Positions 8,886-15,427 of a DNA stretch of 64,000 nt are shown one piece after another (the stretch's first letter is position 1; each line of letters opens with the position of its first letter). The translations under genes and the position numbers were made by a program. Below the pieces are notes generated by a model. The model was not told where the DNA came from, searched no databases, and saw only the letters and a list, made by a program, of their open reading frames with translations. The stretch is from an uncultured Maribacter sp. (lineage in GTDB: Bacteria > Bacteroidota > Bacteroidia > Flavobacteriales > Flavobacteriaceae), in contig NZ_CANMTX010000003.1 of assembly GCF_947500985.1 (NCBI RefSeq), positions 372,001-436,000 of the forward strand. Reading direction: 5' to 3'.

Positions 8886-9620
8886 TTAGTTGTAAGTAAC
8901 TAAAATGTCTGCTGCTTTTTTTAAGTCAGATACCACTATTTCTGTTTTTGGAGCTAACGGATATTCTTGTTGACCAGATCTACCAATAAACGCTGCTCGC
9001 CACCCTGCCCAAAGTGCTCCAGCAACATCCCAGCCATGGGCTGCGATGAGCATACACTCTTCTAGCTCCAAACCCATTTGCTTTGCTCCCCATACGTACG
9101 TGTCTGTAAAGGGTTTGAATTTTTCCGTTGGCTCAACACTTAGCATTTCATCAAAATACTCGGTTAGTCCGGCATTTTTAAATTGCTTGGTTAAACCTTC
9201 TTTAGATGAATTGGTGAATGCCACTAATTTGTATCCGGCGTTTTTTAATTGTGTAAGCGCTTTCTTAACCTCAGGATGCGCTGGTAAATTGCCCATAGAC
9301 TCAGAAATGGTTTTACGCGCATCTGCTTCCTTCAGGTTTATATTATGATTTGCAGCTACCATTTGCAATGCGGCAGCACCAATATGACCAAATGGCTTGT
9401 ATTGACCACTAGCCGAAGTCACTAATGAATACTGCAACATTGTTGTAAACCAAAGAGAGAGTAAATCTTCTCTTCCGTCTAATGCTTTGCCTACTTCTTT
9501 TTTAACTTTAGAAAGATCTAAAAGTGTTTCGTTTACATCAAAGAATAAAACTTTAGGTCGTACTTTTATAAAGGCTTCAGGTTTCTGTGTTTCGTACATC
9601 ATATCGTTCGTTCTTGCCAA
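8886..9620 (-). CDS. Haloacid dehalogenase type II-like HAD hydrolase
   Basis: A 244-residue HAD-superfamily hydrolase. Motif I is VLFFDVNETLLD (nucleophile Asp), motif II is LVAFTNSSKEGL, and the conserved lysine is in SVEPTEKFKPF. Motif III is MLIAAHGWDVAGALWAGWRA, where haloacid dehalogenases have the corresponding SSNxWD. The ATG chosen gives about 20 extra N-terminal residues before motif I. It is the last gene of the TetR-linked redox cluster, 10 bp after the DoxX gene. Hydrolysis of 2-haloacids is possible, but related HADs act on other small molecules. Confidence 0.85.
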   Translation of the reverse strand: MARTNDMMYETQKPEAFIKVRPKVLFFDVNETLLDLSKVKKEVGKALDGREDLLSLWFTTMLQYSLVTSASGQYKPFGHIGAAALQMVAANHNINLKEADARKTISESMGNLPAHPEVKKALTQLKNAGYKLVAFTNSSKEGLTKQFKNAGLTEYFDEMLSVEPTEKFKPFTDTYVWGAKQMGLELEECMLIAAHGWDVAGALWAGWRAAFIGRSGQQEYPLAPKTEIVVSDLKKAADILVTYN

Positions 9621-9630
9621 CAGCTATAAG

Positions 9631-9981
9631 TTATATTCTTTTACTGAATATATAGGAGACTATTAATGAAACAATAGCAATAACAGCTATCATTTGTCCT
9701 CCATCGTTTATCATTACATGTGCAGTAATAGCCAAGGTCACCGCAAAGAAAAAAGCCGAATATGCCCATTCTTTTATTAAGTGAAACTTAGGATTCCAAA
9801 TTGCGAACAGACCAATTAACTTAGCTGTGGCATATGGATAAATAAGGTAAGTAGGATACCCCAATTTTGTAAATATAACTTTTACCATGTCATGCTTAAA
9901 GAAATACAAATTAGCAGAAAACAAGATGACCAAGGTAAAAATACCTGTAGCGATGTAATAGATTATTTTGTTCGTATTCAT
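9631..9981 (-). CDS. DoxX-like membrane protein
   Basis: A 116-residue integral membrane protein with four predicted helices (about 7-25, 45-62, 70-88 and 93-113). It contains the pattern seen in DoxX-like proteins: MVKVIFTKLGYPTYLIYPYA, then AKLIGLFAIW, then EWAYSAFFFA. Members associate with redox enzymes at the membrane in thiol/quinone stress pathways. It is embedded in the redox cluster (29 bp after the peroxiredoxin-like gene, 10 bp before the HAD gene). Confidence 0.8.
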   Translation of the reverse strand: MNTNKIIYYIATGIFTLVILFSANLYFFKHDMVKVIFTKLGYPTYLIYPYATAKLIGLFAIWNPKFHLIKEWAYSAFFFAVTLAITAHVMINDGGQMIAVIAIVSLIVSYIFSKRI

Positions 9982-10010
9982 AATTATTGGTAGTTAACTA
10001 GTTGCTTATA

Positions 10011-10673
10011 CTATTTCAGCTTTTCTAAAGCCGTTAATATTTCTGACACTTCTGCTCTTTCGGTATAATCTGCATCTAAAAATGCATATTGTATGATGGC
10101 ATCGGTATCGATCACATAAGTCGCAGCCAATGGCAGTTCATTACTATGATCTCCATTTACCTTACTCAAACCAAAACCTGCTTCATACATTGCAGCAACC
10201 TCTTCGGTTAATGTATATACTACGCCATATTCTTTGCCAACAACATTACCAACATCGCTCAACACAGAAAACGCTAACGTATTCTTTTCTGCAGTGCTTA
10301 ATGAGTTATCTGGCAACTCTGGTGTAAGTGCGATCAAGGTAGCACCAGCTTTTTGAAATTCAGGAAGTTTCTCTTGTAAATAATGTAGTGTGATGTTACA
10401 ATACGGACACCAGCCACCTCTATACCAAGTAACAACTACAGGTCCGTTTTTAAGTTCCTCATACAAAGAAACCGATTTTCCCAATGCATTTCTCAAGGTG
10501 AAATTAGGTGCTTTGCTATTGACATTCAATGCATTTTCTAATACACCGGATGCCGCAACACTACTAATACCCTCAGCATAGGTTTGCTTTTTCTCATCGG
10601 TAAATTTTACTGCTGCTTCTTGGCGTTTTACCGCTAATAAAGCATCTAGTTCACCTTTATTAGTTGTACTCAT
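10011..10673 (-). CDS. Peroxiredoxin-like (AhpC/TSA family) protein
   Basis: A 220-residue thioredoxin-fold protein with WYRGGWCPYC (Cys89 and Cys92) and the family segment ATLIALTPELPDNSL. It is paralogous to the product of 6088-6738. The ATG at 10673 (MSTTNKGELD) is preferred. An upstream in-frame start at 10706 would add 11 residues and overlap the preceding DsbA-like gene, whereas 10673 leaves a normal 22-bp gap. It is probably a thiol peroxidase acting with the FrnE/DsbA-like and AhpD-like partners of the same cluster. Confidence 0.85.
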   Translation of the reverse strand: MSTTNKGELDALLAVKRQEAAVKFTDEKKQTYAEGISSVAASGVLENALNVNSKAPNFTLRNALGKSVSLYEELKNGPVVVTWYRGGWCPYCNITLHYLQEKLPEFQKAGATLIALTPELPDNSLSTAEKNTLAFSVLSDVGNVVGKEYGVVYTLTEEVAAMYEAGFGLSKVNGDHSNELPLAATYVIDTDAIIQYAFLDADYTERAEVSEILTALEKLK

Positions 10674-10695
10674 GATAGACGGATTTATATTTTTA

Positions 10696-11340
10696 TTAAT
10701 CGGCAATTAGTTCGCCTAGTATTTGTTTAAAAGTAGAAACGGGTTGCGCACCTGTTACTGCACTTTTCATATTAAAAACAATGGTCGGCACAGAATTTAC
10801 ACCCATATTTTTCCATTCGCCTTGTTTGTTTCTTACCTCAAATCTCGCTTCTTCACTGTCTAACCTAGCCAGTGCCTCGTCTGCATTTAAACCGACCGCT
10901 ATTAAGGCTTCTTTCAAAACAGCTCTTTCAGAAACATCTTTTCTTTCGGTAAAGAAAGAAGTAATCAATCGCATTTTCAGCTCGGTCTGTTTTCCAAAAT
11001 CCTTAGCATATTCTAACAAAACATGAGCTTCAAAGGTGTTCGACATACGCATCTCATCAAAATAATCGAATTTGAAACCTAGCTCTTCACCAATATCTGT
11101 CATGTTTTGGCGCGATTCGATTTGCTGTTCTATTGTAGAACCATATTTCTCAGTAATATGCTCTGTTATATTTTGCCCTTCTGGTGGCATACCAGGATTT
11201 AGCTCAAACGGTTGCCATTCAATCTCTACCTGATCTTCAATACCTAGTTCTGAAATCGCTTTTTCTAAACGCTTATACCCAATAATGCACCATGGGCAAA
11301 CTACATCAGAAACGATATCTATTTTTAATTTCTCTTTCAT
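10696..11340 (-). CDS. FrnE-type DsbA family oxidoreductase
   Basis: A 214-residue thioredoxin-fold protein with the active site C15-P-W-C18 directly after the first strand (IDIVSDVVCPWCIIGYKRL). The helical insert is typical of the FrnE/polyketide-isomerase-like DsbA branch, and the cis-proline loop is VNSVPTIVF. It has no signal peptide, so it acts in the cytoplasm, like FrnE of Deinococcus, which is linked to oxidative-stress tolerance. It lies 3 bp after the EthD gene and 22 bp before the peroxiredoxin-like gene. Confidence 0.9.
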   Translation of the reverse strand: MKEKLKIDIVSDVVCPWCIIGYKRLEKAISELGIEDQVEIEWQPFELNPGMPPEGQNITEHITEKYGSTIEQQIESRQNMTDIGEELGFKFDYFDEMRMSNTFEAHVLLEYAKDFGKQTELKMRLITSFFTERKDVSERAVLKEALIAVGLNADEALARLDSEEARFEVRNKQGEWKNMGVNSVPTIVFNMKSAVTGAQPVSTFKQILGELIAD

Positions 11341-11343
11341 CTC

Positions 11344-11658
11344 TTAAAATGTTACCAATTCACTGAGCTGAATCTCACCTTGTACATTGCTATAATTTTT
11401 AACATCTGCCGCAAATGTCGCTGCATGAGGACCAAATGCCGCTTGAAAAGAAGCTACATCCTCAAACTTTAAATGAGCAATGGCTACATAGGGTGCAGCG
11501 TCGCCTGCCGCTCTGCCACCAACACCTAGATCCAATTCCAATCCTTTCAATGCATTACCCACTAGTTTTTGAACCATTGGCAAGTGCGTATTTTTATAAT
11601 AATCAGTATCGAACTTTACGTCTTTACTATTCGGATACATTACAGATACCTTTATCAT
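11344..11658 (-). CDS. EthD family protein
   Basis: A 104-residue ferredoxin-like alpha+beta barrel protein of the EthD group. It has the opening MIKVSVMYPNSKDVKFDTDY, then YYKNTHLPMVQKLVG. The histidine in the 'THLP' turn is the family signature. Members take part in degradation of ethers, quinones and related compounds, often without known catalysis. It lies in the redox cluster, 3 bp before the FrnE-like gene. Confidence 0.85.
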   Translation of the reverse strand: MIKVSVMYPNSKDVKFDTDYYKNTHLPMVQKLVGNALKGLELDLGVGGRAAGDAAPYVAIAHLKFEDVASFQAAFGPHAATFAADVKNYSNVQGEIQLSELVTF

Positions 11659-11725
11659 TTTTTGAATTTTTAAAGTTGAAAAAAGTAGCGGTTCTATTCA
11701 ATCAAGAAACGCTACCTAGTATATT

Positions 11726-12718
11726 CTAGTTTTCTGATAAAATTTGACGAATCATTTGATTGGTGAATCCCCATTCGTTATCATACCAGGTCATCACTTT
11801 TAATAAATCGCCATCTACGACTCTAGTCATACCTAAATCAACAGTTGACGCATGCGGATTTTTCACAATATCAGAAGATACCAAAGGCTGATCTGATGTA
11901 GCAAGAACGTTCTGATATCTTTTAGTAGCCGCTTCTTCCCTAAAAATAGCATTAATAGCTTCTGGTGTAATATCATGTTCCATTATAAATGTTAGATCGG
12001 ACATTGAACCTACCGGAATAGGAACACGTAAAGCAACACCATCAAATTTACCGGCTAAACCTGGTAAAGCTTTAGTGGTTGCAATTGCTGCACCAGTAGA
12101 TGTTGGTACTATATTCGCCGCACCGGCACGCCCCATTCTTAAGTTTTTCTGTGAAGGAGAATCTACAATACCTTGCGATGCCGTATACGCATGCACCGTA
12201 GTCATGATAGCTTTCTTTATACCAATTCTACGACTTAAAATCTCAACAACAGGACTTATGTTATTTGTAGTACAACTAGCACATGAAAATATAGTAGTTT
12301 TACCTGCCTCTGTATTTACACCATGAACTACTGTTGGTATATCTTCACTTTTTGTTGGTGCAGAAATAATAACAGATTTAGCACCTGCTTTAATGTGTTT
12401 TTTAGCGTCTTCACTTTTGGTAAAGAAACCTGTACTTTCAATAACTATATCAATATTATGCGCTGCCCAAGGTAAATCTTCAGGATTACGTTGAGAGTTG
12501 TATTGAATTTTTTGACCATCTATGATCAAGTTATTCTCATCATGAGAAACCTCTTTTTCATAAATTCCATAAACTGAATCATACTTAAGTAAATAAGCTA
12601 TATTTTCTATAGACACGATATCGTTTACCGCTACTAACTCTAATTCTGGAGTATCCAAAATCACCTTTAAAGAAGCGCGACCTATACGCCCCATTCCGTT
12701 TATTGCTATTTTTTTCAT
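11726..12718 (-). CDS. gap: Type I glyceraldehyde-3-phosphate dehydrogenase, variant active-site motif
   Basis: A 330-residue GAPDH with a Rossmann NAD site (INGMGRIGR, residues 7-13), catalytic Cys149, the HAYTASQ segment with the catalytic His, and C-terminal WYDNEWG. Canonical GAPDH has S-N-A-S-C-T-T-N-C. Here the motif is S-C-A-S-C149-T-T-N-N153. The Asn three residues before the nucleophile is Cys, and the second conserved Cys (position 153) is Asn. The position-153 Cys is known to promote oxidative inactivation. The gene lies among AhpD-, FrnE- and peroxiredoxin-like genes, so a stress-tolerant second GAPDH is plausible. Whether the genome has another gap gene cannot be seen here. Confidence 0.9.
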   Translation of the reverse strand: MKKIAINGMGRIGRASLKVILDTPELELVAVNDIVSIENIAYLLKYDSVYGIYEKEVSHDENNLIIDGQKIQYNSQRNPEDLPWAAHNIDIVIESTGFFTKSEDAKKHIKAGAKSVIISAPTKSEDIPTVVHGVNTEAGKTTIFSCASCTTNNISPVVEILSRRIGIKKAIMTTVHAYTASQGIVDSPSQKNLRMGRAGAANIVPTSTGAAIATTKALPGLAGKFDGVALRVPIPVGSMSDLTFIMEHDITPEAINAIFREEAATKRYQNVLATSDQPLVSSDIVKNPHASTVDLGMTRVVDGDLLKVMTWYDNEWGFTNQMIRQILSEN

Positions 12719-12750
12719 TTTGATTTATTTAGTTTATTAAAATTAAATAA

Positions 12751-12772
12751 CCTTCCGCCTAAAGACGGAAGG
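12751..12772 (-). terminator. Hairpin between the CMD gene and gap (attenuator or partial terminator)
   Basis: Minus-strand CCTTCCG/CGGAAGG (7-bp stem, 8-nt loop) followed by TTATTT. It lies about 54 bp after the CMD stop and 33 bp before the gap start. It could partly uncouple gap from the upstream gene. Confidence 0.5.
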
Positions 12773-12825
12773 CTACTAAAATCACTCAATCAACATATGG
12801 TTTCGGGGAAAAACTGAAACCTCAA

Positions 12826-13374
12826 TTATTTAGACCATGCAAAACCTTGAAAAGGTGCGTCTACTGGTGTATGCGCAATATGGTTTGTATAGTTACTGAT
12901 AACTTTTTGAGATAGACCTAAGATAATTTCTAATACTTGTTGCTCACCATAACCAGCTGCATAAAAAGCATCTAAATCATCTTGAGTTACATTACCACGG
13001 TTACGAACTATAGTCAATGTCATAGTTCTTAGTGCTTCTAATTTTGCATCTGCTAACGGAGTTTCGTTACGTAACGCTTCTGTAATAGTGTCATCAACCT
13101 TCATCATTCCTGCTATACCTGTATGTGCTGGTACACAGTAATGGCAGGCGTGCTCAACATTTATAGCTTGCCATACTACCGTTAACTCATCATTATTGAA
13201 TGAAGTTTCAGTAAAGAGCTTATGTAATGTTTGGTATGCTTCTAAAATTTTAGGTGAAGCAGCCAATACACCGTGCAAACCAGGAATCATACCAAATGAT
13301 TTTTGAGAGTTCTCTAATAATCCTTTGCTACCTTCTGGTGCAGACTCAATATCGTGTACTTTTAAAGTTGTCAT
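12826..13374 (-). CDS. AhpD-like carboxymuconolactone decarboxylase family protein
   Basis: A 182-residue helical protein of the CMD/AhpD family. The redox and proton-relay motif is E75-H-A-C77-H-Y-C80-V-P-A-H84, as in AhpD peroxidase partners. Flanking helices carry NDELTVVWQAINV and LRTMTLTIVRNRGNV. It would reduce a peroxiredoxin or act as a peroxidase in its own right. It is the first gene after tetR, preceded by an operator-like palindrome, and heads the redox cluster. Confidence 0.9.
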   Translation of the reverse strand: MTTLKVHDIESAPEGSKGLLENSQKSFGMIPGLHGVLAASPKILEAYQTLHKLFTETSFNNDELTVVWQAINVEHACHYCVPAHTGIAGMMKVDDTITEALRNETPLADAKLEALRTMTLTIVRNRGNVTQDDLDAFYAAGYGEQQVLEIILGLSQKVISNYTNHIAHTPVDAPFQGFAWSK

Positions 13375-13414
13375 AATCTTATTGTTTTTATTAATTACTA
13401 TATTTATGTTAAAT

Positions 13415-13430
13415 CTAAGCAGACGCTTAG
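13415..13430. promoter_or_regulatory. Candidate TetR operator 1 (CTAAGCAGACGCTTAG)
   Basis: A perfect 6-bp inverted repeat with a 4-bp spacer (CTAAGC-AGAC-GCTTAG) in the 75-bp gap between tetR and the CMD gene. The sequence just before it on the plus strand (TAAATCTA) is one base off a reverse -7 element, so the operator overlaps the predicted promoter. The same palindrome occurs upstream of tetR at 14036-14051. Confidence 0.65.
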
Positions 13431-13449
13431 TTATTAATTAAAAAAAATG

Positions 13450-14013
13450 CTACAAGTGTAAAAATGTTATCTTAATAATGCCTTTTAGCTGTTCCTCTTT
13501 AAACACTTTTGATGAAATTGACAGACCTAAAAGAGCGTTCATTAAATAGTCAGCTTGTACTTCTATTTCTTTTACATCCCTTGAGTCGTCTTGCTTTAGG
13601 TTCCTTACAAAAAGTTCTCTAATATTTGAAGAAAAACGTTTTAAAGCCGCCATAATAATCGGACTCGAATCTTCCTTGATTTCATTTACGGTATTTGTAA
13701 CCAGGCAACCTTTAAAAATTGCACCTTCTCTAGAAAAATCAAGAAAATCAAGAAAATATTCTTTAATACCTTCTACTCCATTATTAGATTTCTCTAAGGT
13801 ATTGGTGATGGCTTTTATTTGGGTATTATAAAGTTTAATACTTTCTAAGAATACACCCTCTTTGTTTTTAAAGCTGGCATAAATAGAGAACTGGTTAATA
13901 CCCATTTCTTTTTCCAACATACGAACCGATGTGCTTTCATAGCCATTACGCCAGAACAAGCGCATTGCATTATCTATGACTTCTGTTTCGTTATATTGTT
14001 TTTTACGTGCCAT
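13450..14013 (-). CDS. TetR family transcriptional regulator
   Basis: A 187-residue regulator. The N-terminal HTH (about 8-52) shows NAMRLFWRNGYESTSVRMLE and INQFSIYASFKNKEGVFLES, the usual TetR recognition helix with Y-x-x-F-x-x-K. The C-terminal helical ligand domain resembles the YcdC/TetR_C branch. It has a single cysteine region (GCLVTNTV). The gene lies immediately upstream of the redox cluster in the same direction. It has matching palindromes at its own promoter and before the CMD gene, consistent with autorepression and control of the cluster. Confidence 0.9.
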   Translation of the reverse strand: MARKKQYNETEVIDNAMRLFWRNGYESTSVRMLEKEMGINQFSIYASFKNKEGVFLESIKLYNTQIKAITNTLEKSNNGVEGIKEYFLDFLDFSREGAIFKGCLVTNTVNEIKEDSSPIIMAALKRFSSNIRELFVRNLKQDDSRDVKEIEVQADYLMNALLGLSISSKVFKEEQLKGIIKITFLHL

Positions 14014-14030
14014 TATTTCTAATTACACTA

Positions 14031-14051
14031 CAAAACTAAGCAAGTGCTTTG
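14031..14051. promoter_or_regulatory. tetR promoter element with overlapping candidate operator 2
   Basis: On the minus strand 14038-14031 reads TAGTTTTG, a match to TAnnTTTG. CTAAGC-AAGT-GCTTTG (14036-14051) overlaps it. This is the second copy of the palindrome found before the CMD gene, in the same register relative to the -7 element. Confidence 0.6.
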
Positions 14052-14102
14052 ATATAAAAAAACTTTTAACTTTTGATTAAGGGTGCAACCACCTTAAAAC
14101 AA

Positions 14103-14136
14103 AATAACCTATTGAAATACAATGCAATAGGTTATT
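14103..14136 (-). terminator. Intrinsic terminator of the exported PEP-synthase-like/hydrolase operon
   Basis: A perfect 12-bp stem (AATAACCTATTG/CAATAGGTTATT) with a 10-nt loop, followed on the minus strand by TTGTTTT. A second 16-bp palindrome, GGTAAATTAATTTACC (14154-14169), overlaps the stop codon of the hydrolase gene just upstream. Confidence 0.8.
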
Positions 14137-14164
14137 CAATATAAACAAAAGGAGGTAAATTAAT

Positions 14165-15427
14165 TTACCTTTTTTTAATAATCTCATCAATATTACCCGC
14201 TAAATACATATGGTCATTGGCAGAGTTTTTACGAAGCACATTGGTCATTAGCACTACCATATACCTACAATTATCTGGGTGCTCCACGATAATAACAGAA
14301 TTCATAAAGTTGGTTACGTTACCCATATACTTACCACAAGACTCACCTTTGCTTCTATCGCATTTATACAACGAACCTGATTTAAAATAAACTGCCGCTT
14401 CTTTCAATGCTGGCGATTGTGCGTATCTAATTCTACGATCTGTCATATACATCAATCGCTTCATTTCTAAACTAGAAGCTTCATCAACCACCTTACCCTG
14501 TTCTAATTGCACCAAGAATTTCATTAACCCCTGTGGAGAACCTATACTACCGCCCTTATCACCTACATAGGTATTTGCACCTCTAGTGAAGAAACTACCT
14601 AGTCGCCATTCATCAGATGTGATACCTAAATCGCGCAACGGCAAATTGACTACATCATTACTTAAATCTGTCAACTCCTTTTTTGGAGTTTCTTTAAAAT
14701 AGTTATCCGCATCTTCTTGGGTCATCTCTGGGTATTTTTCACCGAAAGCCGCCATCAAAAGTGCTTCTCTCCAAACAATACTTGCAGAACTATTATTACT
14801 TACAGACAACATATGATCAGCCCATTCATATAAGGAGAAAACATCACTAGCAATTACTTGTCGCTTTACCAAGGTATTCTTTTCAATATTATAAATAGGT
14901 ATGGTGTGTTCATCTGTCAAGCCCCAAACTCCAGCTTTTACAGTTTTATTCTTCAACAATCGTGTTCTTTTTTCGAATGAATCCGGATAAATTTTTTCCA
15001 ACTGTGTAAACAATCCTAATAGAACAGCCAATTTACCAACACTACCGGGCTGATAACCTGCTGTTTCATTTCGTTCTGCATAGCGTACATTTTCTGGATC
15101 AGAAATATCTAAAACAGTCAATGAATAACTTTTATCTAAACCACGGAAGAGTGCACTGATTTCTTTCTGAAAATCTTCGTTCACTTGCATTAACCCCATG
15201 GCACTATCATTCTTTCTCGATAGTAGATTTAATTGAATGTCGTTGTAAGATTTCATTGCTCCTGTAGGTAAAGCGGTCGCATCTTTTATCTCTCCGCTTT
15301 TAATCATTTCTAAACGCTTTAAACGTTTAATACCTGTTCGCTCGTAACCATCTATTGGATAATAGGTATATGTTGTAAATGCAGATGCACTTATAACTAC
15401 AATCAATAATATTAGTATTCTCTTCAT
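14165..15427 (-). CDS. Exported class A beta-lactamase-like serine hydrolase
   Basis: A 420-residue protein with an N-terminal hydrophobic signal or anchor (residues 4-20). The penicillin-recognising fold is class A-like: S129-V-G-K132 (SxxK), SNN in SVSNNSSAS (SxN), and K-S-G in YFKSGSLYKC (KTG equivalent). It lacks a clear omega-loop Glu motif that I can place. It is therefore more likely a peptidoglycan-related hydrolase than a resistance enzyme. Its ATG overlaps the stop of the upstream PEP-synthase-like gene (TAATG), so translation is coupled. Confidence 0.85.
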   Translation of the reverse strand: MKRILILLIVVISASAFTTYTYYPIDGYERTGIKRLKRLEMIKSGEIKDATALPTGAMKSYNDIQLNLLSRKNDSAMGLMQVNEDFQKEISALFRGLDKSYSLTVLDISDPENVRYAERNETAGYQPGSVGKLAVLLGLFTQLEKIYPDSFEKRTRLLKNKTVKAGVWGLTDEHTIPIYNIEKNTLVKRQVIASDVFSLYEWADHMLSVSNNSSASIVWREALLMAAFGEKYPEMTQEDADNYFKETPKKELTDLSNDVVNLPLRDLGITSDEWRLGSFFTRGANTYVGDKGGSIGSPQGLMKFLVQLEQGKVVDEASSLEMKRLMYMTDRRIRYAQSPALKEAAVYFKSGSLYKCDRSKGESCGKYMGNVTNFMNSVIIVEHPDNCRYMVVLMTNVLRKNSANDHMYLAGNIDEIIKKR

